A stretch of 64,000 bases of DNA from Acinetobacter sp. WCHA55 (GTDB lineage Bacteria; Pseudomonadota; Gammaproteobacteria; Pseudomonadales; Moraxellaceae), in NCBI RefSeq assembly GCF_002165305.2, contig NZ_CP032286.1:2232001-2296000 (forward strand), given 5' to 3'. Shown here piece by piece: positions 45,954 through 55,055 of the stretch (its first letter is position 1; each line of letters starts with the position of its first letter). The translations under genes were made by a program, and so were the position numbers. Under the pieces are notes generated by a model that worked only from the letters and a program-made list of their open reading frames with translations, was not told the DNA's origin and did no database searches.

Positions 45954-48908
45954 TTATTTACTCTTCTGTAAACGTAAAGCGTTTAAGACCACGGACAGTG
46001 AGCTCAGTGACATCGCCACCGCAGCAAACATCGGGGTGAGTAATAAACCTGTTAATGGATAGAAAATCCCTGCTGCCACAGGTACACCCAAACCGTTATA
46101 CACAAAGGAAAATGCAAGGTTCTGTTTCATATTACGTACACCCAGTTTCGCCATATGTAGCGCATCGGCTGCTCCACGAATATCACCTTTCACCAAAGTG
46201 ACTTGCGCAGTTTGTTTCGCAATATCAGTTCCGTTCCCCATAGCAATCCCGACATTGGCTTGTGCTAGTGCAGGTGCATCGTTAATGCCATCTCCCGCCA
46301 TGGCGACAATTTTACCCTGGGCCTGATATTTCTTCACGATCTCCAGTTTTTCAGTTGGCGTACAGTTGCCATAGACGTGTTGAATACCCAATTCCTTAGC
46401 CACCAACTGGGCATTTTGTTCGTGGTCACCTGTTGCCATGACCACTTCAATACCATCATCAATCAGCTGTTGAATCACTTGCTGAGCATTGGCTTTAATC
46501 GCATCGTGAATAGAAATATAAGCCAGCACTTCTTGGTTATTGCTTAAGAAACTGATCACGTTGCCTGTCGCACGTTGCTGATTCAACTGGCTTTGCAAAG
46601 TATCATCTAAAGTAATGCCGAGTTGTTCTAGCAACTTTTGGCTGCCAATATAGAGGGTTTGCTCGCCGATCTGCCCTTTGACACCAAACCCAGTCACATC
46701 TTCAAAGTCTGCTACTTTAAGCAATTGCTGTGCAGGAACAATTTGAGTCAGAGTTTGAGCAATCGGATGACTAGAATATTGCTCAATCGAGGCAATCCAC
46801 TGTTCTACTTGAGTTTGTTCTACATTTGGACTGAGCAACTGAATTTCTTTAAGACTTGGTTTACCTTCCGTCAGAGTCCCTGTTTTATCGACAATCAATG
46901 TATTGACCTTACTTAACGCTTCAATCGCCTCTGCATCTTTAAACAGTACCCCTTTTTGTGCCGCGCGACCTGTGGTTGCCATCACGGACATTGGCGTTGC
47001 TAAACCCAGCGCACATGGGCAAGCAATAATCAGTACCGCCACCGCGCACATCAGAGCCAAGTCAAATTGTGCACCACCAAAGATCATCCAAGCAGCAAAG
47101 GTCAGCACACTAATCAATAGCACGATGATGACAAAGTACTTGGCAAATACATCGGCCAAACGTTGTAACGGCGCTTTTGAACGCTGTGCTTCTGCTACCG
47201 TTTGAATCATTTTCGCCAAAGTGGTATTCGCCCCGACCGCCGTGGTTTGAATACGAATACTGCCTTGTTGATTGACCGTACCACCGATCACCGTGTCATG
47301 CACTTGCTTTTTCACAGGTACAGGTTCGCCCGTCATCATGGCTTCATCGACATAGGTTTTCCCTTCCACCACCACACCATCGAGTGGAATCTGCTCACCT
47401 GAGGCAATTTGTAAAATATCGCCTTGTTTGACCATACCAATATCCACTTCAACCACTTGATCGTTTTGAACCAACTTGGCCGTGTTGACTTGCAGTTTCA
47501 GTAAGGCTTTGAGTGAGTCTGCGGTTTTGGCACGCGCTTTCAGTTCCATGATTTGACCAAGCAAACTTAGAGACACGATCATACAGGCCGCTTCAAAGTA
47601 CACTGCAACGCCGTGCCCAGTTTTGGCTTCCATTGGAATCACACTTGGGAAAATCGTTGCCACGACACTATAAATATAAGCTGCCAACACCCCGACACCA
47701 ATAAGGCTCCACATATTGAGGTTGCGAGTTTTATACGAAGTCCAGCAACGTTCAATAAAGGGTTTACCTGCCCACAGCACTACAGGAGTCGCGAGGACTA
47801 ACTCAATCCACGGCTGAATATGCGGTGAAATGAAACTATGAATGTGCGAACCCATCGCCAGTACAAATACAATCAACGTCAGTGGTAAAGTCATCCAAAA
47901 GCGATGGCTAAAGTCCACCAACTCTGGGTTGGGTGCATCATCTAAAGTCGGTTGCATCGGCTCGAGTGCCATACCACAAATCGGACACGTCCCCGGTCCT
48001 TTTTGTACAATTTCAGGGTCCATCGGACAGGTATAGTCCATATCCGCAGCCCCTTCAGGCACAGGACGCTGATCGGGTGGAATCAGATAAAACTCAGGGT
48101 CAGCCTTAAACTTATCTAAGCAAGAAGGATTACAGAAATAATAAGTCTGTTGCTGATAATCCGTTTTTAACTCTGTATTTGGGTCAACGGACATACCACA
48201 GACAGGATCAATAAATGCGGATGAACCAGATGGAGCATGATGTTCATGCTTTCCTGCACCGCAGCAACTACTTTTGGCTGGTTCTGCTTTAGGTTTAGGT
48301 GCGCAACAACTGGCTTTGGTATCTGGTTCTGTTTGTGGCTTAGGTGCACAACAGGATGCTTTTTTCTCAACCACTTTCGGAGTCGACCCACAACAACCTG
48401 AAGCTTTAACTACAGAATCTAAATGTTCAACCTTTACATAAGCCTCCGGATTGGCAATGAATTTTTGCTGACACTTTTCACTACAAAAATAATAATCCTG
48501 CCCCTGCCACTCGGTGTGCGGTTTGCTTAAATCCGTCACGGTCATACCACACACAGGGTCAATAAATGTGGTCTTCTCTGCATCTGACACAGGTTTGGAT
48601 CCGCAACCACAGCCTTTGGAAATAACTACAGCACTTCCCTCTTTCGCCTGAGAGGAAGCATTGCTTAAATCTGTTTTCGGTTTACCACAACAAGTGCTTG
48701 ATTGTTTTTCTGAGCCTAAGTAAGCCTCTGGGTTAGCGGCAAATTTCTTTAAACAGCCTGAGCAACAAAACAAATAACGAACAGATTGATGCTCATACAC
48801 ATGTGGAGAATCTTCCGCCACTGTCATACCACAAACTGGGTCGATCCTTATGACCGTAGGCGCTAATTTATCTTTGGAACAGCAAGAAGTTTTGTGTTGC
48901 TCACTCAT
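45954..48908 (-). CDS. copA: copper-type P1B ATPase with three YHS domains
   Basis: 984 residues, unusually long. N-terminal: three YHS domains, each with IDPVCGM and a paired FC/CxxC (about 22-65, 116-158, 232-275). They are joined by Cys-rich linkers with repeated SCCAPKP and CCG motifs. A heavy-metal-binding domain CPMDPEIVQKGPGTCPICGM follows (294-313). The ATPase core has the metal-binding CPC (ACPCALGLATP), phosphorylation site DKTGTLTEG, HP in SSHPIAQT and GDGINDAPA. It exports Cu(I), and possibly Ag(I), from the cytoplasm. It is divergent from the MerR-type regulator. Confidence 0.93.
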   Translation of the reverse strand: MSEQHKTSCCSKDKLAPTVIRIDPVCGMTVAEDSPHVYEHQSVRYLFCCSGCLKKFAANPEAYLGSEKQSSTCCGKPKTDLSNASSQAKEGSAVVISKGCGCGSKPVSDAEKTTFIDPVCGMTVTDLSKPHTEWQGQDYYFCSEKCQQKFIANPEAYVKVEHLDSVVKASGCCGSTPKVVEKKASCCAPKPQTEPDTKASCCAPKPKAEPAKSSCCGAGKHEHHAPSGSSAFIDPVCGMSVDPNTELKTDYQQQTYYFCNPSCLDKFKADPEFYLIPPDQRPVPEGAADMDYTCPMDPEIVQKGPGTCPICGMALEPMQPTLDDAPNPELVDFSHRFWMTLPLTLIVFVLAMGSHIHSFISPHIQPWIELVLATPVVLWAGKPFIERCWTSYKTRNLNMWSLIGVGVLAAYIYSVVATIFPSVIPMEAKTGHGVAVYFEAACMIVSLSLLGQIMELKARAKTADSLKALLKLQVNTAKLVQNDQVVEVDIGMVKQGDILQIASGEQIPLDGVVVEGKTYVDEAMMTGEPVPVKKQVHDTVIGGTVNQQGSIRIQTTAVGANTTLAKMIQTVAEAQRSKAPLQRLADVFAKYFVIIVLLISVLTFAAWMIFGGAQFDLALMCAVAVLIIACPCALGLATPMSVMATTGRAAQKGVLFKDAEAIEALSKVNTLIVDKTGTLTEGKPSLKEIQLLSPNVEQTQVEQWIASIEQYSSHPIAQTLTQIVPAQQLLKVADFEDVTGFGVKGQIGEQTLYIGSQKLLEQLGITLDDTLQSQLNQQRATGNVISFLSNNQEVLAYISIHDAIKANAQQVIQQLIDDGIEVVMATGDHEQNAQLVAKELGIQHVYGNCTPTEKLEIVKKYQAQGKIVAMAGDGINDAPALAQANVGIAMGNGTDIAKQTAQVTLVKGDIRGAADALHMAKLGVRNMKQNLAFSFVYNGLGVPVAAGIFYPLTGLLLTPMFAAVAMSLSSLSVVLNALRLQKSK

Positions 48909-48939
48909 TCTGACTCACCTTTTATTTTTTGATTGTGTT

Positions 48940-48971
48940 AGCATAAAGTCTGTACCTAGGTACTGAGTCAA
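48940..48971 (-). promoter_or_regulatory. MerR/CueR-type promoter of the copper ATPase gene
   Basis: On the minus strand TTGACT (48966-48971) and TATGCT (48940-48945) are separated by a long 20-base spacer centred on the palindrome GTACCTAGGTAC (48952-48963). An over-long spacer with a central dyad is the hallmark of promoters twisted into activity by MerR-family activators. Confidence 0.8.
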
Positions 48972-48990
48972 GCCTTTTGGAGATTATTTT

Positions 48991-49389
48991 ATGCTTACGA
49001 TCGGCAAACTGGCAAAACAGTGTCATGTTAATGTAGAAACGATCCGTTATTATCAACGCATTGGTCTGATGCGCATTCCTGAAACGACTCAAAACTATCG
49101 TTATTATGGTCAGCAAGATATTGAAACCTTAAGCTTTATTCAGAAAGGTAAAGATGCGGGCTTACAACTCAGTGAAATTCAGGATTTATTGCACTTACAA
49201 TTAGATGACCGCGAAAAAGTCCGTGATGTGATTCAGCAACGTCTGGAAAAAATTGACCAACGCATACAGGAACTCAATGCTTTGAAACAACGGCTTTCAA
49301 CTTGGGTGGATGAATGTAAAACCACGACAGATAGTTGCTGCCCCATTTTGCAAGAACTGAAAAAAGGTTCAACACTAGGCTATAAATAA
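48991..49389 (+). CDS. MerR-family metal-responsive regulator (CueR-like)
   Basis: 132 residues. N-terminal winged helix IGKLAKQCHVNVETIRYYQR, long dimer helix, and metal-binding loop with Cys109 and Cys116-Cys117 (ECKTTTDSCCPIL). The 109-117 spacing equals that of the two copper ligands of CueR. It is divergent from the ATPase gene and faces the palindromic long-spacer promoter. Copper sensing is likely; mercury or another soft metal is not excluded. It is 66 bases upstream of ygfA, which may be read through from it. Confidence 0.85.
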   Translation: MLTIGKLAKQCHVNVETIRYYQRIGLMRIPETTQNYRYYGQQDIETLSFIQKGKDAGLQLSEIQDLLHLQLDDREKVRDVIQQRLEKIDQRIQELNALKQRLSTWVDECKTTTDSCCPILQELKKGSTLGYK

Positions 49390-49455
49390 AGCCTGCCTTT
49401 TAATTTGGCGATCACTTTAACACTCATCTTTTCGATACTCAGGACTGCGTTCACC

Positions 49456-50046
49456 ATGTCGATTGAACTTGCCCAACTCAGAAAACAACTTCGCAAACAA
49501 CGCAGACAAGTTTCCTCCTATCAACAGCAGCAGTCCGAACAGCAAATTTTACAGCGCTTAAAACGCGTGCCCGAATTCAAACAGGCCAAGCACGTCGGTA
49601 TTTATCTACATGCCTTTGGGGAAATTCAAACCCATAAAATCATTACGTATTGTTTTCATCAAAAAAAAGCAGTGTATTTACCGATGATTTGCAATATGAA
49701 TCAACGCTTGGTGTGGGTCAAAGTTTCACACAACCAATTTCAAAATAAACGCTTTTCCCACCATCCGCTGGGTATGCAAGAGCCCATGGCGACACGTGGG
49801 CAACACGTTTCACATTTAGAGCTCCTGCTCATGCCATTATTGGCGTGTGATCCTTATGGCACACGTATTGGCATGGGCGGTGGTTTTTATGATAAAACCT
49901 TGGCATCTGCGCCCTATCACCGTCCATTTCGTCTTGGTTTGGCGCATCATTTCCAGTTGGTGCCACAAACTTTAATCCGGGAAAAATGGGATCAGCCTTT
50001 AGATGGACTACTAACCCCTCGACAACATTTACGCTTCAAGCGCTAA
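49456..50046 (+). CDS. ygfA: 5-formyltetrahydrofolate cyclo-ligase
   Basis: About 196 residues from the ATG at 49456. N-terminal basic helix LRKQLRKQRRQVS and the ATP/substrate motif CDPYGTRIGMGGGFYDKTL are diagnostic. It converts 5-formyl-THF to 5,10-methenyl-THF with ATP. In E. coli and pseudomonads it follows ssrS directly and shares its transcript. Here it is about 30 kb from ssrS, directly behind the cueR-like gene and ahead of lon. Confidence 0.9.
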   Translation: MSIELAQLRKQLRKQRRQVSSYQQQQSEQQILQRLKRVPEFKQAKHVGIYLHAFGEIQTHKIITYCFHQKKAVYLPMICNMNQRLVWVKVSHNQFQNKRFSHHPLGMQEPMATRGQHVSHLELLLMPLLACDPYGTRIGMGGGFYDKTLASAPYHRPFRLGLAHHFQLVPQTLIREKWDQPLDGLLTPRQHLRFKR

Positions 50047-50194
50047 AATTGACATTTTTGACTGTTGAGAATACTTAAAAATCACATGTTTAGTCATTTT
50101 TTATACAATTTATTTTGACCTGCCCTTGTATTTTTTAAAATACCCATCACTATAAAAAACATGGCAACACCGTTGTCACTCATTAGGAGTGCCC

Positions 50195-52624
50195 ATGTCT
50201 GAAATTATTATGAATCAAGAAACCTTAGAGCCTCAGGTTCCAAGTGTATTACCACTTTTAGCGTTACGTGATGTAGTGGTGTACCCACACATGCAAATCG
50301 CGCTATTTGTAGGTCGTGAAAAATCGATCAATGCAGTTGATGTGGCTCGTAACAGTGACAATCTAGTATTTGTAGTTGCTCAGAAAGATTCTCTTTCAGA
50401 AGAAATTGATCACGACAACTTATATCAATACGGTACTGTCGCGAAGATTGTGCAAGTTGTGAATCATGAAAATGATGAAAACTGTATAAAAGTATTAATT
50501 GAAGGCTTACATCGTTCAAAGCTAGAAAAAATCATTGATGAAAATGATTATCTCACAGCTGAACATGCGCTTAGCCCAATGTCAGTCCACATTGACAAAA
50601 CAACACAAGAAACACGTGTACAAGAGTTACGTGCCCTGTTTGGTCAATACGCTGAAGCAAAACTACGTAATGCACGTGAACTGATTGCTGCTGCGAACAA
50701 GATCGACGATTTACTTCAATTATTATTCTTCGTAGCGACCCGTGTTCCACTGAATATTGATGTGAAGCAAAAATTCCTCGAACACGATGAGTTTGAAGCA
50801 CACTTACAAGAACTGATGACGTATTTATTGCAACAATCTGAAGAACAACAGATTGAGCAAACTTTACATGACTCAGTGAAGCGTCAAATGGAGAAAAACC
50901 AACGCGAATACTTCCTCAATGAAAAGATGAAGGTGATTCAGCGTGAACTTTCCGACATGAATGGCGGTGCAGAAGATGACGTTGCAGAAATTGAAAAACG
51001 TCTTGCTGAAGCAGATTTGCCCGAACACGTGCGTAAAAAAGCGGAAAGCGAATTCCGTAAACTAAAAGCAATGCAACCTGCATCTAGTGAAGCGGCTGTG
51101 GTGCGCAATTATATCGAGGCCATCTTAGATACGCCTTGGAATAAAGCCAGCAAAGTCAGTATTAACCTTGCGAAAGCACAGGAAATTCTGGATGCAGACC
51201 ACTATGGCTTAGATGACGTGAAAGACCGTATTGTCGAATATCTTGCGGTACAGTCACGCGTGAAAAAGCTTAAAGGCCCAATCCTTTGTTTGGTTGGCCC
51301 TCCAGGTGTAGGTAAAACTTCACTGGGTGAATCTGTTGCGAAAGCGACAGGTCGTGAGTTTGTCCGTATGGCATTAGGTGGCGTACGTGATGAAGCGGAA
51401 ATCCGTGGTCATCGTCGTACTTATATCGGTGCGATGCCGGGTAAAATTGTGCAGTCTTTAACGAAAGTCGGCGTGAAGAACCCATTGTTCTTGCTCGACG
51501 AAATCGACAAGATGGCACAAGACTACCGTGGCGACCCTGCTTCTGCGTTGCTTGAAGTACTCGATCCATCACAAAACAGCAAATTCAATGATCACTACCT
51601 CGATCTTGATCTAGATTTGTCTGAAGTGATGTTCATTTGTACTGCAAACAGCATGAATATTCCTGAAGCCTTACTGGATCGTATGGAAGTGATTCGTCTA
51701 CCGGGTTATACCGAAGATGAAAAAGTCAACATTGCTGAACGTTACCTTGTTCCGAAAGCCATTAAAAATAATGGTCTACGTGCAAAAGAATTGACTGTTC
51801 ATGAAGAAGCGATTCGTGACATCGTGCAACGTTATACACGTGAAGCGGGTGTGCGTAGCTTAGAACGTGAAGTCTCTAAAATTGCCCGTAAAGTGGTCAA
51901 AGAAGCGGTCAGTAAAAAGGCGAAAAATCTGCAAATCGATGTGACTTCGGCAAACCTTCCAGACTACTTAGGTCCACATAAGTTTGACTTTGGTATGGCG
52001 GAAGACGAAGCCCAAGTCGGTCGCGTGAACGGTTTGGCATGGACTTCTGTTGGTGGTGAGTTATTGACCATTGAAGTTGCAGCGGTCAAAGGTAAAGGAA
52101 AATTCATCACTACAGGTTCACTTGGTGACGTGATGAAAGAATCCATTACTGCTGCTATGACCGTGGTACGTACCCGTGCAGATGAACTCGGTATTGATGC
52201 ATCTCGCTTTGATGAAACAGATGTACACGTTCACTTACCTGAAGGTGCAACACCTAAAGATGGCCCTTCTGCAGGTCTCGCGTTAACGACAGCATTGGTT
52301 TCTGCCTTCACTGGTATTCCAATTCGTCCTGATATCGCGATGACAGGTGAAACCAGTCTAGGGGGCCGTGCAATGCGTATTGGTGGCTTGAAAGAGAAAC
52401 TACTCGCAGCACACCGTGGTGGCATTAAATTGGTCTTCATTCCTCAAGACAACGTCCGTGATTTATCTGAAATCCCTGACAATGTCAAAGAAGGTTTAGA
52501 GATTAAAGCAGTAAAATCAATTGATGAAATTTTACCACTAGCGTTGACCTCTATGCCTGAACCGTTGGTCAAAGCACCAATTGTCAAAGCGGTCGATGAA
52601 GGCAAAAAAGCCGCACGCCACTAA
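50195..52624 (+). CDS. lon: ATP-dependent protease Lon
   Basis: 809 residues from the ATG at 50195 (AGGAG five bases upstream; a GTG at 50189 is in frame). N-terminal substrate domain, AAA+ module with Walker A GPPGVGKTS and Walker B LFLLDEIDK, C-terminal protease with catalytic Ser in PKDGPSAG and Lys in GGLKEKLLAAHR. It degrades misfolded and regulatory proteins in the cytoplasm. It is probably transcribed alone; a UUCG-capped terminator follows. Confidence 0.97.
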   Translation: MSEIIMNQETLEPQVPSVLPLLALRDVVVYPHMQIALFVGREKSINAVDVARNSDNLVFVVAQKDSLSEEIDHDNLYQYGTVAKIVQVVNHENDENCIKVLIEGLHRSKLEKIIDENDYLTAEHALSPMSVHIDKTTQETRVQELRALFGQYAEAKLRNARELIAAANKIDDLLQLLFFVATRVPLNIDVKQKFLEHDEFEAHLQELMTYLLQQSEEQQIEQTLHDSVKRQMEKNQREYFLNEKMKVIQRELSDMNGGAEDDVAEIEKRLAEADLPEHVRKKAESEFRKLKAMQPASSEAAVVRNYIEAILDTPWNKASKVSINLAKAQEILDADHYGLDDVKDRIVEYLAVQSRVKKLKGPILCLVGPPGVGKTSLGESVAKATGREFVRMALGGVRDEAEIRGHRRTYIGAMPGKIVQSLTKVGVKNPLFLLDEIDKMAQDYRGDPASALLEVLDPSQNSKFNDHYLDLDLDLSEVMFICTANSMNIPEALLDRMEVIRLPGYTEDEKVNIAERYLVPKAIKNNGLRAKELTVHEEAIRDIVQRYTREAGVRSLEREVSKIARKVVKEAVSKKAKNLQIDVTSANLPDYLGPHKFDFGMAEDEAQVGRVNGLAWTSVGGELLTIEVAAVKGKGKFITTGSLGDVMKESITAAMTVVRTRADELGIDASRFDETDVHVHLPEGATPKDGPSAGLALTTALVSAFTGIPIRPDIAMTGETSLGGRAMRIGGLKEKLLAAHRGGIKLVFIPQDNVRDLSEIPDNVKEGLEIKAVKSIDEILPLALTSMPEPLVKAPIVKAVDEGKKAARH

Positions 52625-52635
52625 TTCCGCAACGT

Positions 52636-52663
52636 AAAAAGAGAGCTTCGGCTCTCTTTTTTT
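52636..52663 (+). terminator. rho-independent terminator after lon
   Basis: AAAGAGAGC and GCTCTCTTT form a perfect stem capped by the tetraloop TTCG, then seven T. Confidence 0.93.
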
Positions 52664-52752
52664 ATTACAATTTACTGTAGATAACACCACACATCTTTAT
52701 GCTTTTATTTCCTACAATAATTTGATCAAGGGATACATGTAGGGCAACTAAA

Positions 52753-53133
52753 ATGAAAAACCCGATTGGATGGTTTGAAATTTATGTGGATGACTTATCT
52801 CGTGCCAAACAATTTTATGAGTCTGTTTTTAATATTCAATTAACTGAATTAACTCCACCAGCGGATGATAATTCGTTGCAAATGTGGGCTTTCCCTTCAG
52901 ACATGCAAGTCTATGGCGCTTCAGGTGCACTGGTGAAAATGCCAGGCTTATCCGCAGGAGGAAACAGTACTTTAATCTATTTTTCATGTGATGATTGTGC
53001 GAATGAAGCGAGCCGACTTGTTGAATCTGGTGGAAAAATTCATGAAGCAAAAACGGCCATTGGTGAATATGGTTTTATTGTGCTGGCCTTTGATAGTGAA
53101 GGAAATATGATTGGCCTACATTCCATGACATGA
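52753..53133 (+). CDS. VOC (glyoxalase/bleomycin-resistance fold) family protein
   Basis: 126 residues, a single VOC module: NPIGWFEIYVDDLSRAKQFY at the start and FVLAFDSEGNMIGLHS at the end, with Glu/His at candidate metal positions. Enzymatic role is unknown. It is a single gene after the lon terminator. Confidence 0.85.
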   Translation: MKNPIGWFEIYVDDLSRAKQFYESVFNIQLTELTPPADDNSLQMWAFPSDMQVYGASGALVKMPGLSAGGNSTLIYFSCDDCANEASRLVESGGKIHEAKTAIGEYGFIVLAFDSEGNMIGLHSMT

Positions 53134-53245
53134 AACGGAGAAACCCCAAATTTTCGCTTAGCTTGTTTGATTTTTTGTATTAAACCTTTCCACTATCATC
53201 CATCAGACTTGAAAAATCTATAAACAGCCCGATATAAATAATAAG

Positions 53246-53362
53246 AGCAGATATGCGCTGTATGTTTCTTTTTATTGGTGATTTGAAATTGCATGGTCAT
53301 CTGATTCTCCAGACGGATGACCTTTTATCGCAGTTCTCGCTACTTGGGAACTGCGTTTTTTA
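53246..53362 (+). ncRNA. candidate small RNA
   Basis: No gene is encoded between 53134 and 53376, yet the stretch has a promoter-like pair (TTGAAA at 53209, TATAAA at 53233, 18-base spacer). A hairpin GGTCATC...GATGACC follows. Then comes a strong terminator (CGCAGTTC at 53329, GAACTGCG at 53348, six T). The terminator is too far (about 195 bases) from the VOC stop to need it. The predicted transcript is about 117 nt. No known sRNA family is recognised. Confidence 0.45.
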
Positions 53363-53376
53363 TTGCTCAAAATACA

Positions 53377-54318
53377 TTAAGGTTTCAATAAATGCTGTAC
53401 CAGCCCATCGATCACATTTGCCATTTTGGTCAAATTCAACGTCGCTAAGCGGTCTGCTTTGGTATGGTAGTGACCATTTCGATAAAATGCCGTATCGGTA
53501 ATCATCACTGCTGGAATATCAAACTCCCAATAATTCAAATGATCTGAAAAATCAAAAGCATTAGCAAAGCTTGGTGCAACCAAACGCTGACATTCCAGTT
53601 GATTCAACTCCTGCATCGCAGCACAGTAGCCTGTACCTAAATCACGTGAACTGACGTTACTCACGGTCGCAATAAAATTACCATGTGTTGGGTAAATCCA
53701 CTTTAAGCCCACAGGATAGCTTTGGATGGGTTGCTCGCTAAAAAACCCAATCATTTCTAAAATATAAACACCTTTGATCTTATCTTTTTGTGACTGAACC
53801 GATTTTGCATGCACATAACTGCCCATTTGTTCAGTTTTAGAAAATGGTGGTTCTTCTAAACTATAAAACACAAAGTCCACATTGTTGGGCAGTTTAGACT
53901 TTTGCTCTGACAAAATGCGCGCCGTTTCAATCACGCCAGCAACACCAGAGGCATTGTCATCTGCACCATCTTGATCGCCAAAAACGTCATAATGTGCCCC
54001 AACAATCACGCGGTCTGCACGTCCAACGTTTAAACTGCACACTACATTTCGGTAGATTTGCTGATTGGCCGTAAAGTTTTGATAGTGACAGGGAACGCCC
54101 AATAAGCGCATTTGTTCTTTGATCCATGCAGAGACACGGTTCAGTTCATCAAGGTTTTTATAGTTACGTGCTTTGCCCTGACCAATCACTTGCTCCAAAT
54201 AAACTTGTAGGTTTTGTTCATCAGCCATTTTGACGTTGCTTGCAAATACCTGCCCTGTGAAAGTAGTCAGTACAGCAATCCACAAAAAAACCTGTTTTTT
54301 TAAAGTTTTGAGCCACAT
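53377..54318 (-). CDS. M28-family zinc aminopeptidase, exported
   Basis: 313 residues with a signal peptide cleaved near VFA-SNV. M28 metal and catalytic residues are visible: GAHYDVFGDQDGADDNASG (His, Asp), SLEEPPF (Glu pair), and YHTKADRLATLN (His). It is a periplasmic or secreted peptidase; the substrate is unknown. It converges on the candidate sRNA, whose terminator ends 15 bases away. Confidence 0.85.
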   Translation of the reverse strand: MWLKTLKKQVFLWIAVLTTFTGQVFASNVKMADEQNLQVYLEQVIGQGKARNYKNLDELNRVSAWIKEQMRLLGVPCHYQNFTANQQIYRNVVCSLNVGRADRVIVGAHYDVFGDQDGADDNASGVAGVIETARILSEQKSKLPNNVDFVFYSLEEPPFSKTEQMGSYVHAKSVQSQKDKIKGVYILEMIGFFSEQPIQSYPVGLKWIYPTHGNFIATVSNVSSRDLGTGYCAAMQELNQLECQRLVAPSFANAFDFSDHLNYWEFDIPAVMITDTAFYRNGHYHTKADRLATLNLTKMANVIDGLVQHLLKP

Positions 54319-54464
54319 TGTTATTATTCCAAGTATTTCTTATTCCTCTCATCTGTTGAATTAAGCAACATTGGCTCAGTGAATTCAATTGCATTTTGTT
54401 TCGTCTCACTGCAAAGCCTGACTTTCACCGTTATAATGAATCACCTCCTTATACATGCCCCATT

Positions 54465-54947
54465 ATGAAAATCCGTATTCTGACCATTGGTCAAAAAATG
54501 CCAGCGTGGGTGCTCACTGGTTTTGAAGATTATTTCAAACGTATTCAACCTTTTGTTCAAACGCAGATTATTGAACTACCCATGGCAAAGCGCGGTAAAA
54601 ATGATTCAGAAGCAGATATTTTGAAATACCGTCAAATTGAAGGTGATAGCATTTTAAATGCGATGAAAGGCAACGAAGTGCTGATTGCTTTAGAAGTCGG
54701 TGGTCGTGAGTTTAGCACCGAAAAACTGGCAGAAACTATGAAAGGATGGATGCTTGAGGGCAATGATATTGTATTGGCTATTGGTGGGCCTGACGGTCAC
54801 TCTGAAGCAGTACGTAAAGCAGCTGCTTGGCATTGGTCTTTATCCAAACTGACCTTACCTCACCCGATGGTTCGCGTGATGCTGATTGAACAACTCTACC
54901 GTGCGATGAGTATTAACCATAATCACCCTTATCATCGTGCAGGTTAA
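54465..54947 (+). CDS. rlmH: 23S rRNA pseudouridine-1915 N3-methyltransferase
   Basis: About 160 residues from the ATG at 54465 (the longer frame from 54396 adds an unrelated N-terminus). SPOUT-class motif AIGGPDGHSEAVRKAA and the tail LIEQLYRAMSINHNHPYHR are diagnostic. It methylates pseudouridine 1915 in helix 69 of 23S rRNA using SAM. Confidence 0.95.
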   Translation: MKIRILTIGQKMPAWVLTGFEDYFKRIQPFVQTQIIELPMAKRGKNDSEADILKYRQIEGDSILNAMKGNEVLIALEVGGREFSTEKLAETMKGWMLEGNDIVLAIGGPDGHSEAVRKAAAWHWSLSKLTLPHPMVRVMLIEQLYRAMSINHNHPYHRAG

Positions 54948-55055
54948 GCTCAAGTATTGTTCTTTTTTTGGAACAATACGTTGATATTTCCCCCATTACA
55001 CAGATGATGAGAATCTGACAAAATTCTTTTCATCTTCCCTTATTAGGCCTTCATA

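Noticed and set aside
49380..49455. a third copy of the ssrS-end repeat before ygfA
   Set aside because: Read for it specifically and found none, so the pxp/copper block is not bounded by the same repeat.
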